DNA of 64,000 nucleotides. Origin: Verrucomicrobiaceae bacterium. Lineage in GTDB: Bacteria > Verrucomicrobiota > Verrucomicrobiia > Verrucomicrobiales > Verrucomicrobiaceae. Location of the stretch: assembly GCA_019694165.1 (NCBI GenBank), contig JAIBCL010000003.1:62001-126000 (forward strand). Reading direction: 5' to 3'. Position 1 is the stretch's first letter. Each line of letters starts with the position of its first letter. Positions 44,962 through 54,793 of this stretch are shown here, piece by piece. The notes beneath the pieces are model-generated. The model searched no databases. It saw only the letters and a program-made list of their open reading frames with translations, and was not told the origin of the DNA. The translations under genes and the position numbers were made by a program.

Positions 44962-46308
44962 TCAACCGGGACGCTTGGTTTGGTAATGTCGCACGAGTCC
45001 ATCGACGATGCCGTTCACGTAGTCCTCGATGGCGCTGGACTGGAGTTTCCCGTTCACAAGCGTGCGGCCCACGTAGTGGCCGAGCAGAAGGCGGCGGTAG
45101 GTGTCCTCGTGATTCATCACGTACGGCTCGAGATACACGACGGGGCACTCGTAGAGCCGGTTTGCCAGCAGGTTCCGCGCGTAAACGTAGGAGCTGGCTC
45201 CGGTGCGCCGCGCGTTCCTGGTGGTGTAAACGTAGGGCGGCAGACCGGTCGTGCGCGCCACGGCCTCGCCGATGGACTCCGCGAGCGGAAGCTCGGCCTC
45301 ATGCAGGCGGGAGAAAAGCCGCGAGAACATCTCGAAGCGCACGTCCTCCTCCTCCAGCTCCAGCGGGGCGTAGCAGCCGTTCACCATGACATGCATGTGA
45401 TTCACGGGGGAGAACTGCGGCTGCGTCGCATCGCCCCATGCCTCGGCATTGTAGTGCAGGCACAGCACCAGGTCGGGCTTGAGCTGCTGGTTCACCTTCT
45501 TCGCGCGCTCGCGGATTTCACTCACGCGGTAGAAGAGCTTCTCACTCTGCCACTGCACGGTCAGGACTTTCGCATCACCGGAGAGTCCATCGTACCCGGT
45601 TGCCGGCGCGGCGACTCCGGCGTCCTTCAATATGGCGAGCGCGAGATTGTTGAACTCGGGCGGACGCGAGGACGTGACCGGCTCGTTCGTATTGCGCACG
45701 AGCGATGCCACGGCGCCGAGCGCCTCGAGCCGCGCCTTGAGGACCTGCGCGGTGACGAGCGTGAGATCGCCCTCCTGGATGGACTCTCCCTGGCGGAAGC
45801 TGAGAAAGCGCTCCTCCATCTTCGCGAACGCGCCGCCGATGTGTCCCGGGTCGATGGCAATGTGCGCATCGCTCAATGGCGGGCGGCCGGCGAGCGGCGG
45901 CAGCTCTGAAGCCAGGCGCCAGGAGCGCTCGCGCTTCACGGGCGGCTCATTGGGCGGCCGGAAGTCGATGCGCACCGTCGGCATGTCGGGATCACCCGTG
46001 TTCACCGACACACTGTCCGGCCCCAACTGCCACGGCGGCGTGAAGGCTGATCCGTCCGCGTAAAAGTCGCGCATGGCCGCCTCGAACTCCTGGGCGGTGA
46101 GCACCTTGCGGAAGCTCTCGAGCTTCCGCCAGACCGGCTGGTTCGCCAGCGGACTGAGCTTGTGCTGCACGACTCTCGATGCCGGGGTCACACGCGGCGG
46201 CGGCGCGGGCACAGGCGCGGCAGGCTGCGCGGCACACATGCCATACATCATCGCTTCCATGACCAAAATGGCCGCCGCGGGCCGGCGTCGCTTCACCAGA
46301 AATTGCAT
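44962..46308 (-). CDS. N-acetylmuramoyl-L-alanine amidase (Amidase_3)
   Basis: The product is 448 residues from the ATG at 46308; further ATGs upstream (to 46347) are possible. A hydrophobic N-terminal segment (AAAILVMEAMMYGMCAA) should export it. The amidase core begins with HIAIDPGHIGG, whose His is a zinc ligand; the second His is in VLCLHYNA, with a Glu/His set between and a late Glu in CPVVYLEPYV. Such enzymes cut the MurNAc-L-Ala bond of peptidoglycan. The core is extended by inserts, including about 100 residues before it. It is 3 nt upstream of the SDR-shikimate kinase gene and divergent from the ymdB-like gene. Confidence 0.85.
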   Translation of the reverse strand: MQFLVKRRRPAAAILVMEAMMYGMCAAQPAAPVPAPPPRVTPASRVVQHKLSPLANQPVWRKLESFRKVLTAQEFEAAMRDFYADGSAFTPPWQLGPDSVSVNTGDPDMPTVRIDFRPPNEPPVKRERSWRLASELPPLAGRPPLSDAHIAIDPGHIGGAFAKMEERFLSFRQGESIQEGDLTLVTAQVLKARLEALGAVASLVRNTNEPVTSSRPPEFNNLALAILKDAGVAAPATGYDGLSGDAKVLTVQWQSEKLFYRVSEIRERAKKVNQQLKPDLVLCLHYNAEAWGDATQPQFSPVNHMHVMVNGCYAPLELEEEDVRFEMFSRLFSRLHEAELPLAESIGEAVARTTGLPPYVYTTRNARRTGASSYVYARNLLANRLYECPVVYLEPYVMNHEDTYRRLLLGHYVGRTLVNGKLQSSAIEDYVNGIVDGLVRHYQTKRPG

Positions 46309-46361
46309 GGCGTGCATCATAGACTTGATCCTGGCGGCGATCATCAACTATGTGTGCCCGC

Positions 46362-47183
46362 ATGAGTGAAACAGCGGACAAAACGACCGGGGAGACATTT
46401 CGAATCCTGTTCCTCGGCGACGTGGTCGGCGAGCCGGGACGCAAGGCCGTAAGCGCCATGCTGCCCGTGCTGAAGGAGCAGCTGGCCGCGGATTTCATCA
46501 TCGTAAACGGCGAGAACGCCGCCGGTGGACGCGGCATCACGCCGCGGATAGCCATCAGCCTCATGCGCGCCGGCGCCGCCGTCATCACCACCGGGGACCA
46601 CATCTGGGATCAAAAAGAAATCATGCCGTTCCTGGACGAGGAGCCGCGCCTGCTGCGGCCGGTGAACTATCCGGCCGGCGCACCCGGCAGCGGCTGGATC
46701 GTGCTCGACGCAAAGAAGTGCAAAGTGGCCGTGATCAACCTCCAGGGCCGTGTCTTCATGCAGCCCACGCTCGACAACCCCTTCCCCGTCATCACCAGCC
46801 TGGTCGAATCCGTCCGCCGCGAGACGCCCGTCATTTTCCTCGACTTCCACGCCGAGGCCACGAGCGAGAAAGTCGCCATGGGCTGGCATCTCGACGGCCA
46901 GGTATCCGCCGTCGTCGGCACACACACCCACGTCCCCACGGCGGACGAGCGCGTGCTGCCCCGCGGCACCGCCTACCTGAGTGATGCGGGCATGTGCGGC
47001 CCGGTCGATTCCGTCATTGGCAGCCAGATCGAGCCGGTGCTTGAGCGCTTCAAGACGATGCTGCCGGCCCGCTTCGGCGTCGGCCGCGGCACCGTGCGCG
47101 TGAACGGTGCTCTCGTCACCATCGATCCCGCCACCGGCAGGGCGCTGGCCATCGAGCGCGTGACGCGCTTCTGGCACGAGTGA
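46362..47183 (+). CDS. YmdB-family metallophosphoesterase (TIGR00282)
   Basis: The 273-residue protein has the di-metal site pattern of the YmdB family: ILFLGDVVGEPGR at residues 15-27, VNGENAAGGRGIT, TTGDHIWDQKEI and LDFHAEATSEK, then VVGTHTHVPTAD. Bacillus YmdB hydrolyses 2',3'-cyclic phosphates and affects biofilm and sporulation choices. The length and motifs are complete, so an active phosphodiesterase is expected. It is convergent with mmuM, with 13 nt between the stops. Confidence 0.93.
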   Translation: MSETADKTTGETFRILFLGDVVGEPGRKAVSAMLPVLKEQLAADFIIVNGENAAGGRGITPRIAISLMRAGAAVITTGDHIWDQKEIMPFLDEEPRLLRPVNYPAGAPGSGWIVLDAKKCKVAVINLQGRVFMQPTLDNPFPVITSLVESVRRETPVIFLDFHAEATSEKVAMGWHLDGQVSAVVGTHTHVPTADERVLPRGTAYLSDAGMCGPVDSVIGSQIEPVLERFKTMLPARFGVGRGTVRVNGALVTIDPATGRALAIERVTRFWHE

Positions 47184-47196
47184 GGGAGATGCAGAC

Positions 47197-48105
47197 TCAG
47201 CCGGCTGCGGCTTTCAACGCCTGCACATGCGACGGCGTTGTCTTGCAACAGCCTCCGATGATCTGCGCGCCGTGTGACCGCCACGCGACGGATTGTGCCG
47301 CGAACTCCGCCGGGGACAGTTCATCGAGCGGCCTGCCCATCTCCATCTTCCAGGCATTGCTGGCATTTGGATAAATCATCAGCGGCAACGGTGTGGCGGC
47401 GCGAAACGCGTCCATGAGCGCCGGCACCAGGCACGGCGGCACGCAGTTCGCTCCGACGGCGGCCAGATTCGGCACGTCGTCAAGCAGCGCCAGCACTTCC
47501 GTCAGGGCGGTGCCATCGACCAGATGTCCGGCATCGCGACACATCAGGCTGATCCAAGCCCAGCGCTCCGGCGTCTCCTTCATCAGCCGCACGCAGGCGC
47601 GTACGTCAGCCAGGGACGGCATCGTCTCGCACGCCAGGAGGTCGGCGTCGGACTCGGCCAGCAGGTGCCAGCGTGCGGACTGAAACGCGTGAAGTTCGTC
47701 GTCCGACAGCCGGTATGCGCCCGTGTATTCCGAGCCGTCCGCCAGATGCGCGCCAAAGGGACCTATGCTCGCCGCCACCAGCGCGGACGGCGCATGAGCA
47801 TCACGTTCCTCGACCGCCAGCCGCACGGCATCGCGCAGCACGCGCATCGCGCTCCCGCGTTCATGCCCGCACTCGATCAGCGTCGGCACCGCCGCCTGAT
47901 ACGTGGCCGTGGCGATCACATCTGAGCCGGCGAGAAGAAAATCGCGATGAACCTCCCGCAGCGCGGCTGGATCCACCTCCACGAGCGCCGACGACCAAAG
48001 GCGGCCAAGGTCGCGATACCCCCGGCGCTCAAGCTCCGTGCCGAGACCGCCGTCGAGGACCACCGTGCGGCCCGCGTCGAGCCACGATGCAAACGGATTT
48101 TTCAT
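47197..48105 (-). CDS. mmuM: Homocysteine S-methyltransferase (MmuM type)
   Basis: The 302-residue product begins at the ATG at 48105 (an earlier in-frame ATG at 48159 adds 18 weak residues). It has the barrel signatures [20 protein letters not shown] and LACETMPSL, and the zinc cysteines in GANC (about residue 218) and the terminal GGCCKT (about 287-288). MmuM uses S-methylmethionine or SAM to methylate homocysteine to methionine. No permease or metabolite-repair partner is adjacent. It is divergent from trpB, sharing an 84-nt promoter region. Confidence 0.92.
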   Translation of the reverse strand: MKNPFASWLDAGRTVVLDGGLGTELERRGYRDLGRLWSSALVEVDPAALREVHRDFLLAGSDVIATATYQAAVPTLIECGHERGSAMRVLRDAVRLAVEERDAHAPSALVAASIGPFGAHLADGSEYTGAYRLSDDELHAFQSARWHLLAESDADLLACETMPSLADVRACVRLMKETPERWAWISLMCRDAGHLVDGTALTEVLALLDDVPNLAAVGANCVPPCLVPALMDAFRAATPLPLMIYPNASNAWKMEMGRPLDELSPAEFAAQSVAWRSHGAQIIGGCCKTTPSHVQALKAAAG

Positions 48106-48189
48106 CGGATGCCTCTTCGCATCCCCGCCCCGTTCGTGCAAGCTTTGTCCCTTTGTCACACCGCCCCTTTGTGTTTAACTACGCGCCCC

Positions 48190-49413
48190 ATGACCGCCGC
48201 CTCACTTTCCCTTCCCATCGTCCCGGACAAACACGGCCACTTCGGCAAGTATGGCGGCATGTTCGTGCCGGAGACGCTGATGTCGGCCCTCACGGAGCTG
48301 ACGGAGGAGTATGAGAAGGCGAAGGCGGACCCGGCCTTCCAGGCGGAGCTGGACCGCCTGCTGCACGAATACGTAGGCCGGCCGACGCCGCTCTACCTCG
48401 CCGAGCGCTGGACGCAGAAACTAGGCGGCGCGAAGGTATATCTGAAGCGCGAGGATTTGCTGCACACCGGCGCGCACAAGATCAACAACGCGCTGGGCCA
48501 GGCGCTGCTGGCGCTGCGGCTGGGGAAGAAGCGGATCATCGCCGAGACGGGCGCGGGCCAGCACGGCGTGGCGACGGCGACGGTGTGCGCGCGCTTTGGC
48601 TTCGAATGTGTGATCTACATGGGCAAGGTGGACATGGAGCGCCAGGCGCTGAACGTGGCGCGGATGAAATTCCTCGGCGCGGAGGTGCGCGCGGTGACGG
48701 CGGGGCAGGCGACGCTGAAGGAGGCGGTGAATGAGGCGATGCGCGACTGGGTGACGAACGTGCGCACGACGCATTACATCCTCGGCAGCGCGCTGGGCAG
48801 TCATCCCTTCCCGATGATGGTGCGCGATTTTCATCGCGTGATCGGCGTGGAGGCGCGGAAGCAGATCCTCGAGCGCGAAGAGCGGTTGCCGGATCTGCTC
48901 GTGGCCTGCGTGGGCGGCGGAAGCAATTCGATCGGTCTCTTCCATCCTTTCCTCAATGACGGATCGGTGCGCATGATCGGCGTGGAGGCCGGTGGTGAAG
49001 GCATCAAGCCCGAGAAACATGCCGCGCGATTCCAAGGCGGTCGTCTCGGCGTGCTGCAAGGCACGAAGACGTGGCTCCTGGCAAACGAGGACGGGCAGAT
49101 CGAACTCACACACAGCGTCAGCGCCGGTCTCGACTACGCAGCGATCGGTCCCGAGCACGCGTATCTGCACGACGAAGGCCGCGTGGAGTACGATTACGCC
49201 ACCGATGCCGAGGCGCTGGATGCCTTCCAGGAGCTGTCGAAAATCGAAGGCATCATCCCCGCGCTGGAGAGCAGTCACGCGATCGCACATGTGAAGAAGA
49301 TCGCGCCGAAGATGGGCAGGGATCAGATCATCGTCTGCAATCTCTCCGGCCGCGGCGACAAAGACGTGGCGCAGGCCGCTCGGTTTGTGTTTGGGGAGAA
49401 CCTGAAATTCTAG
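48190..49413 (+). CDS. trpB: Tryptophan synthase beta chain
   Basis: A 407-residue, full-length TrpB1. [14 protein letters not shown] opens the protein, the PLP lysine lies in [11 protein letters not shown], and the glycine-rich phosphate loop reads [20 protein letters not shown] and SRSGRGDKD-like LSGRGDKD complete the set. It condenses indole and serine to tryptophan, normally with TrpA. No trpA is in the window, so the trp genes are dispersed or trpA lies elsewhere. The ATG at 48190 matches the usual N-terminus. Confidence 0.97.
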   Translation: MTAASLSLPIVPDKHGHFGKYGGMFVPETLMSALTELTEEYEKAKADPAFQAELDRLLHEYVGRPTPLYLAERWTQKLGGAKVYLKREDLLHTGAHKINNALGQALLALRLGKKRIIAETGAGQHGVATATVCARFGFECVIYMGKVDMERQALNVARMKFLGAEVRAVTAGQATLKEAVNEAMRDWVTNVRTTHYILGSALGSHPFPMMVRDFHRVIGVEARKQILEREERLPDLLVACVGGGSNSIGLFHPFLNDGSVRMIGVEAGGEGIKPEKHAARFQGGRLGVLQGTKTWLLANEDGQIELTHSVSAGLDYAAIGPEHAYLHDEGRVEYDYATDAEALDAFQELSKIEGIIPALESSHAIAHVKKIAPKMGRDQIIVCNLSGRGDKDVAQAARFVFGENLKF

Positions 49414-49512
49414 GCCGTAAGCATGGACCAGGGAGGATCACAACGGACATCACCAGCGCTGCTCCGCCTTCGTTCGCTCGCAGTCACGCTTTGCGCTCAC
49501 GCATCATCACCA

Positions 49513-50526
49513 ATGAAAGCGACATGCCTCCTCATCTGGCTCGGCCTCGGCGGAGCCGCCCTGGCTCATGGACCCGGCCTCGCAAGCGACTTCGGCGGCA
49601 GGCGCGTGCTTTTCATCGGCATCGACGGCTGCCGGGCCGATGCCGTGCAGGCGGCGATGGAACGGGGCTTCGCTCCGCAGATGAAAGCCCTGGGCGAAGC
49701 CGGCGTCTTCACGCGTACCTGCTACGCCGGCGGTGAAAAGAACACGCCGACACACCAGCCCACCGTCAGCGGCCCCGGCTGGAGCAGCCTGCTCACGGGA
49801 GTGTGGGCGGACCGCCACCACGTCAAAGACAACCGCTTTCTCGGTGCGCGCTTCCAGACTTACCCCCACTTCATGCGTCGCATCAAGGAGACGAAGCCGG
49901 CGGCATTCTGCGCCTCGATGGCGGACTGGCCGCCCATCAACGATTTCATCGCCGACGGTTCGCGGGTGGAGCAGCATGAATTTCTCGACGTGAAGTTCAC
50001 CGCCACGCCCGACAGCTCGCGGCACTTCATCGACAATCCGGAGAAGGACATCGAGGTGCGTGACGTCGCGCTCAAGACGCTGCGCGCGCAGAATCCGGAC
50101 GCGATGTTCGTGTATTTCGGCTCCGTCGATGAATTCGGGCACGGCGCTGTCGATTCACGCGCCTCTTTCTCGCCGGACAGCTCGCTCTACCTCAATGCCA
50201 TCAGCCATGTGGACTCGCACATCGGCGAGCTGCTCCGCGCGATGCGTGCCAGGCCGAAATTTGCCGAGGAAGACTGGCTCATCCTCATCACCACTGATCA
50301 CGGTGGCAGGGGGAACAGTCACGGCGGCGACAGCGACGATGAACGCAACATCTGGCTCATCGCCCACGGCTCCCATCTGCAGAAAGAAGAGCTGCTGACA
50401 AAGCCCGCCGGTCAGACTGCGCTGGTGCCGATGATCTACCGGCACCTCGGCATCACGCCGAAGCCGGAATGGAATCCGGCGCCGCCGCCCGATCCGGTCC
50501 CGCCCCAGCCTGCGGACAAGCCATGA
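49513..50526 (+). CDS. Secreted alkaline-phosphatase-superfamily phosphodiesterase-like protein
   Basis: The 337-residue protein has a signal peptide ending about AALAHG. The core shows the metal-binding layout of the superfamily: GIDGCRADAVQAAMERG (first Asp), GPGWSSLLTGVWADRH with a Ser or Thr candidate nucleophile, FVYFGSVDEFGHG and ITTDHGGRGNSHGG (late Asp-His). This fits type I phosphodiesterase/nucleotide pyrophosphatase relatives. The C-terminus (about 315-337) is Pro-rich. It lies 99 nt after trpB and is not obviously related to it. Confidence 0.8.
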   Translation: MKATCLLIWLGLGGAALAHGPGLASDFGGRRVLFIGIDGCRADAVQAAMERGFAPQMKALGEAGVFTRTCYAGGEKNTPTHQPTVSGPGWSSLLTGVWADRHHVKDNRFLGARFQTYPHFMRRIKETKPAAFCASMADWPPINDFIADGSRVEQHEFLDVKFTATPDSSRHFIDNPEKDIEVRDVALKTLRAQNPDAMFVYFGSVDEFGHGAVDSRASFSPDSSLYLNAISHVDSHIGELLRAMRARPKFAEEDWLILITTDHGGRGNSHGGDSDDERNIWLIAHGSHLQKEELLTKPAGQTALVPMIYRHLGITPKPEWNPAPPPDPVPPQPADKP

Positions 50527-50653
50527 ACCTCGGCCTCATCGGAGGCGCGGCGGACCTTGGGCTTCGATCCGAGGCAGGCGGTTCCTCCAATTTCCGCCCG
50601 CTTCGTTCTCAGTCGTCGTGATGAGCGCATGACTTGCGCGCTGCTCGCCGTGA

Positions 50654-50767
50654 GATCGCCAGTCCGAAGAGCGGAACCTGAACTCGATCAACCGCGAAAA
50701 CGGCCGCATCTGCCATCGCAGCTTGAAAGAGCTGGCGCGCCTGGGGTTTGCCGGGTTCGACAAGTGA
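50654..50767 (+). pseudogene. Possible remnant of a coding sequence (37 codons, no start)
   Basis: A frame open from a TGA at 50651 to the TGA at 50765 encodes a tail ending RSLKELARLGFAGFDK with strongly GC-rich third positions, like real genes here. There is no start codon and no upstream continuation in any frame. It may be the decayed 3' end of a lost gene. The protein family is not recognised, so this is tentative. Confidence 0.25.
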
Positions 50768-50779
50768 GTCTTGTGATCA

Positions 50780-51535
50780 TCACGCGCTTTGCGAAGTGCG
50801 GTAATTTTTCGGCGTCACGCCCGTGGCCTGACGAAACGCGCGGGTGAAAGCGCTGTGATCGTAGTAGCCGCACTCGACGGCGACATCCGCCACGGTGCGA
50901 TCCGTCTCGCGCAGCAATCGTGACGCCGCAGCGAGTCGGGTTTTCGTGATGAGCTGCGTGGGGGTGAGGCTGAAGATGCGTTGCACGAGTCTCGCGAATC
51001 TCGGCGCGCTGATCCCTGCGCGTTTCGCGAGCGAGGCAGGCGACACTGTGTTGCCGAAGTTCGCTTCCAACCACGCAAGCGCACGGCTCACGCCCACTGG
51101 AATGTCATCGACCGGATCAGGTGCGCGGACATCGCGCGAGATGCCGATCAAGCCAATCACGCGACTGTTGGCATCGCGGATGGGCAGCTTGGTCGTCAGG
51201 CACCAGCACGGGCGATTCGGTCGGCGCCAGTGCAATTCGAGACGATCGAGGATCGGCTGACCGGAGCGAAGCACTTGCGCGTCTTGTTCAGACGGCACGA
51301 CTCCCAGTTCACCGGGACACACATCACGCGGACGTTTGCCGATGAGGTCTTGTTTGGACGCGAGCCCGTTGCGTTCCACCAGCGTGTGATTCACCACCTG
51401 ATAGCACCCGGACGCATCCTTGATGAAGAACGCAATGTCCGGCACGGAATCGAAGAGCTGCTCCAGCAGACGCGCATCCACAGCGGCTCCAGTTTGGAGC
51501 GCTTGGGTCAGGTGCTGGATTGTGCTCGATTTCAC
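50780..51535 (-). CDS. PAS domain-containing AraC-family transcriptional regulator
   Basis: The 251-residue protein starts at a GTG at 51535, chosen so that it does not run into the divergent gene. Residues about 25-135 form a PAS domain (LLEQLFDSVPDIAFFIKD, then TKLPIRDANSRVIGLIGISRDV). Residues about 150-248 are an AraC DNA-binding domain with two helix-turn-helix motifs (SLAKRAGISAPRFARLVQR and VADVAVECGYYDHSAFTRAFRQ). It lies 58 nt from the divergent start of the sulfatase operon and most likely activates it in response to a small ligand or cofactor bound by the PAS domain. Confidence 0.85.
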   Translation of the reverse strand: MKSSTIQHLTQALQTGAAVDARLLEQLFDSVPDIAFFIKDASGCYQVVNHTLVERNGLASKQDLIGKRPRDVCPGELGVVPSEQDAQVLRSGQPILDRLELHWRRPNRPCWCLTTKLPIRDANSRVIGLIGISRDVRAPDPVDDIPVGVSRALAWLEANFGNTVSPASLAKRAGISAPRFARLVQRIFSLTPTQLITKTRLAAASRLLRETDRTVADVAVECGYYDHSAFTRAFRQATGVTPKNYRTSQSA

Positions 51536-51593
51536 GTTCAACGAAGAACTACTCTCCAAGACGAATCGTTCCGCAACACTTACGCTCCCACCA

Positions 51594-53366
51594 ATGATAC
51601 GGGCTACTGTTTTCCTCGCCGCTGCGCTGCTGCCGCTCATCGTCGAAGCGCAGCCGCAGCTCCCCAAGCTCCAGATCATCAACGGCAGCGAGCAGCCGTT
51701 GGACATCTTCTGGCTGAACAACACTGAGCGCGAGCCGAAAAGCAGCGTAGCGCCGGGCAAGGACAGCATCATCACGACGACTCTCGGGCATCGTTTCGCG
51801 ATCGTGGGACGCGAGGACAAAATGGAGAGCATCGTCACCTGCGAGGTGCCCGTGCAGGCGTTTCGTGTCGGTGGTGTGCCTGCGTTTTACGCGCAGCAGG
51901 TGGAGGCGCACGGTTTTCCGATTGTCGCCTCCGCGAAGGTGAATCCCTATGCCCTGAAAGAGGCGGCGTATCTCATCGACCTGATGCTGGCGAAGCGTCC
52001 CGACGTGCGCACGGCAATGATCAAGAGCGGCTGCCGCATGTGCCTTCTCGGGCGCAATGAGTTCACCACTGACTTGCCGGAGTTCGCTCGCATGGCCGAT
52101 GAGCCGAATCCGAATCTCCCGAGTCTCTCCGGCAAGGACTACTGGGATGCGCGTGCTCGTGGCACCGGCGGCAGTCAGACGGATCCCTTCTGCACGAGTG
52201 CGGAGGAAAACATCCTCTGCTTCCCCGGCGATCCTTATGAGAAGGAGTGCATCGTCATTCACGAGTTTGCGCACGCCATTCATCTGCGCGGCATGGTGAA
52301 TGTGGATCCTACCTTCGATGATCGCCTGAAGAAGACCTACGACGCCGCCATGAAGGCCGGCCTGTGGAAAGGCAAATATGCGGCGGTGAATCATCACGAA
52401 TACTTCGCCGAGGGCGTGCAGAGCTGGTTCGATAACAACCGCGTCAATGATCACGACCACAACCACGTGCATCTGCGCTCGCAGTTGATCGACTACGACC
52501 CCGGTCTTGCTGCGATGTGCCGTGAGGTCTTCGGCGACACCGAGCTGCGCTACACCAAACCGATCACGCGCCTCACCGGCCACATGGCTGGCTACGATCC
52601 GAGTAAGGCACCGACCTTCACCTGGCCCAAACGCCTTGCTGCCGCACGCGAGGAAATCAAAACCGCCGCCCGTGCTCGTGAGGCGAACGCCAACGGCATC
52701 CAACGCGAAACGCGCGAGGTCTCCGGATGGAAGGTGCATATCAACAAGGTGCTGCTCGACACCCAGCGCAAAGAGACCGACCGCGCGCTCACGCTGCTGA
52801 AGAAGATGCTCGATGAGATCATCCGCGTGGTGCCCGCGAAAGCGGTCGCAGAGCTGCAAAAGGTGCCGCTGTATTTCTCGCCGACTTATCCAGGCAGTCG
52901 CGGTGGCGCGGAGTTCCATCCCGATGCAGGCTGGCTGAAGGACAACGGTCGTGATCCGATCATGGCGAAGGGCGTGGAATTCTCCGACATCCCCATCTTT
53001 GAAAAAGAGGTGAACCGCATGCCAAACTTCGCGCTGCATGAACTCGCACATGGTTATCACAACCGCTTCATCGCAGGCAGCTTCGACAACGCCGAGATCA
53101 AGGCCGCCTACGACAAGGCGAAGGCCAGCGGTGGTTATAACAAGGTCGAGCGCTGGCACGGCAACGGCAAGCCAAACACCTTCGAGCGCGCGTATGCGAT
53201 GACGAACCCGCAGGAATACTTTGCCGAAACCACGGAGGCCTTCTTTGCCCGCAACGACTTCTTCCCCTTCACCAAAGAGCAACTGAAGAAGCACGATCCC
53301 ACGATGTTTGTCGTCCTGGAGAAGTTGTGGGGCGCAAGTGCACAGGCACCCTCATCCACCAAATGA
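51594..53366 (+). CDS. Secreted protein with VHL-like beta domain and two HExxH metallopeptidase domains
   Basis: The 590-residue protein has a signal peptide ending about VEAQ. Residues about 26-74 match the beta domain of the von Hippel-Lindau protein (IINGSEQPLDIFWLN, then LGHRFAIVG). Two zinc-peptidase cores follow. The first has H223-E-F-A-H227 and a downstream EYFAEG (E273). The second has H482-E-L-A-H486 and EYFAETTEAFF (E545). The shared HExxH...EYFAE layout suggests an internal duplication of a gluzincin-like domain. It is the first gene of the sulfatase operon, with an ATGA overlap to the first sulfatase, so it may open up a protein-linked glycan. The VHL match is judged by eye. Confidence 0.75.
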   Translation: MIRATVFLAAALLPLIVEAQPQLPKLQIINGSEQPLDIFWLNNTEREPKSSVAPGKDSIITTTLGHRFAIVGREDKMESIVTCEVPVQAFRVGGVPAFYAQQVEAHGFPIVASAKVNPYALKEAAYLIDLMLAKRPDVRTAMIKSGCRMCLLGRNEFTTDLPEFARMADEPNPNLPSLSGKDYWDARARGTGGSQTDPFCTSAEENILCFPGDPYEKECIVIHEFAHAIHLRGMVNVDPTFDDRLKKTYDAAMKAGLWKGKYAAVNHHEYFAEGVQSWFDNNRVNDHDHNHVHLRSQLIDYDPGLAAMCREVFGDTELRYTKPITRLTGHMAGYDPSKAPTFTWPKRLAAAREEIKTAARAREANANGIQRETREVSGWKVHINKVLLDTQRKETDRALTLLKKMLDEIIRVVPAKAVAELQKVPLYFSPTYPGSRGGAEFHPDAGWLKDNGRDPIMAKGVEFSDIPIFEKEVNRMPNFALHELAHGYHNRFIAGSFDNAEIKAAYDKAKASGGYNKVERWHGNGKPNTFERAYAMTNPQEYFAETTEAFFARNDFFPFTKEQLKKHDPTMFVVLEKLWGASAQAPSSTK

Positions 53367-54793
53367 TCCGGCATCTCTGCCTCTTGATCCTGCTCACCAG
53401 TTCCGCGGCACTGGCGGCACCGAACGTGCTCTTCATTGCCGTGGACGATCTGAACGACTGGATTGGCTGCCTGGGCGGTCATCCGCAGACGAAGACACCG
53501 AACTTTGACCGGCTGGCAGCAAGCGGTGTGCTGTTTCGGAACGCCTACTGCGCGGGCGCGTCTTGCAATCCTTCACGCACCGCCATCATGACCGGCCTGC
53601 CCGCGCATCGCTCGGGCCTCTACAACAACCGGCAGAAGATGCGCGAGCTGCTGCCAGACGCCGAGCTGCTGCCGCATTACTTTTCTCGGCACGGCTACTG
53701 GTCCGCGGGCTCGGGCAAGATCCTGCACTACTTCATTGATGCGGCGTCGTGGGATGACTACTTCCCTGACAAGCTGAAGGACGATCCCTTCCCGCGCACC
53801 TTCTATCCGTCAAAGCGGCCGGTGAATCTGCCGCGCGCTGGCGACTGGCAATACGATGAGACAGACTGGGCACCGCTCGATGTGACGGACGAGCAGTTCG
53901 GCGGTGACTGGCTTGTCTCGAAGTGGATTGGCGAGCAGCTTCAGCGCCCGCACGACAAGCCGTTCTTTCTCGCCTGCGGACTGTATCGTCCGCATGAACC
54001 CTGGTTCGTGCCGAAGCAATACTTCGAACCGTTCCCCCTCGAAAGCATTCAACCCGGGCCAGACGTGAAGGAAGGCGATCTCGATGATGTGCCGGAGGAA
54101 GGCCAGCGCATCGCTCGCAATCGCTACTTTGAACACATCCAAAAACAGGGCCAGTGGAAGCAGGGCATCCAGTCCTACCTGGCTTCGATTCACTTCGCGG
54201 ATGCGATGCTGGGCCGCGTGCTCGATGCATTGGAAAAAAGCCCGCATCGCGACAACACCATCGTTGTGCTGTGGAGCGATCATGGCTGGCATCTCGGGGA
54301 GAAGGAGCACTGGCAAAAGTTCACCGGCTGGCGCGTATGCGACCGCATTCCGCTGATGGTGCGTGTGCCGAAAGAGGCGGTGGCGCCCGGTCTTCCTGAG
54401 GGCACGCGCGCAGGGTCTGTCTGCGACCGTCCGGTGAGTCTTGTGGATCTGTTTGGCACGCTGACTGATCTGTGCGGCCTGCCAGCGAAGGCAGGCATCG
54501 AAAGCCGCAGCCTTGTGCCGCTCTTGCGTGAACCCTCCGCGCCGTGGCCGCACGCGGTGATCACGCACCTTGATCGCCCACAGAACTACGCCATCAGCAC
54601 CGAACGCTGGCGTTACATTCATTACTTCGACGGCGGCGAGGAACTCTACGACATCGTCAGTGATCCCCACGAGTGGACGAACCTTGCATCAAAGCCTGAG
54701 CACGCCGCCAAGCTCGCTGAGATGCGCGCCCTCGCACCCAAGGAGATGGCTCCACTGGCCGCTAGTGGCGGAAAAGAGGCCGGGAAGAAATGA
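53363..54793 (+). CDS. Cys-type sulfatase, iduronate-2-sulfatase-like
   Basis: The 476-residue protein has a signal peptide ending about AALAAP. FIAVDDL gives the two N-terminal metal Asp residues (28-29) and C68-N-P-S-R72 is the formylglycine site (GASCNPSRTAIMTG). LWSDHGWHLGEKEHWQK supplies the late metal and substrate residues, and with DWIGCLGGH resembles iduronate-2-sulfatase and related sulfatases. It is secreted and removes sulfate from a glycan. Its start overlaps the metallopeptidase stop and its stop overlaps the next sulfatase start (both ATGA). A formylglycine-generating enzyme is needed but not seen in the window. Confidence 0.92.
   Translation: MIRHLCLLILLTSSAALAAPNVLFIAVDDLNDWIGCLGGHPQTKTPNFDRLAASGVLFRNAYCAGASCNPSRTAIMTGLPAHRSGLYNNRQKMRELLPDAELLPHYFSRHGYWSAGSGKILHYFIDAASWDDYFPDKLKDDPFPRTFYPSKRPVNLPRAGDWQYDETDWAPLDVTDEQFGGDWLVSKWIGEQLQRPHDKPFFLACGLYRPHEPWFVPKQYFEPFPLESIQPGPDVKEGDLDDVPEEGQRIARNRYFEHIQKQGQWKQGIQSYLASIHFADAMLGRVLDALEKSPHRDNTIVVLWSDHGWHLGEKEHWQKFTGWRVCDRIPLMVRVPKEAVAPGLPEGTRAGSVCDRPVSLVDLFGTLTDLCGLPAKAGIESRSLVPLLREPSAPWPHAVITHLDRPQNYAISTERWRYIHYFDGGEELYDIVSDPHEWTNLASKPEHAAKLAEMRALAPKEMAPLAASGGKEAGKK

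Noticed and set aside
43657..45909. 750-codon open frame on the plus strand
   Set aside because: It runs antisense through the SDR-shikimate kinase and amidase genes, both with intact catalytic motifs; a high-GC shadow frame.
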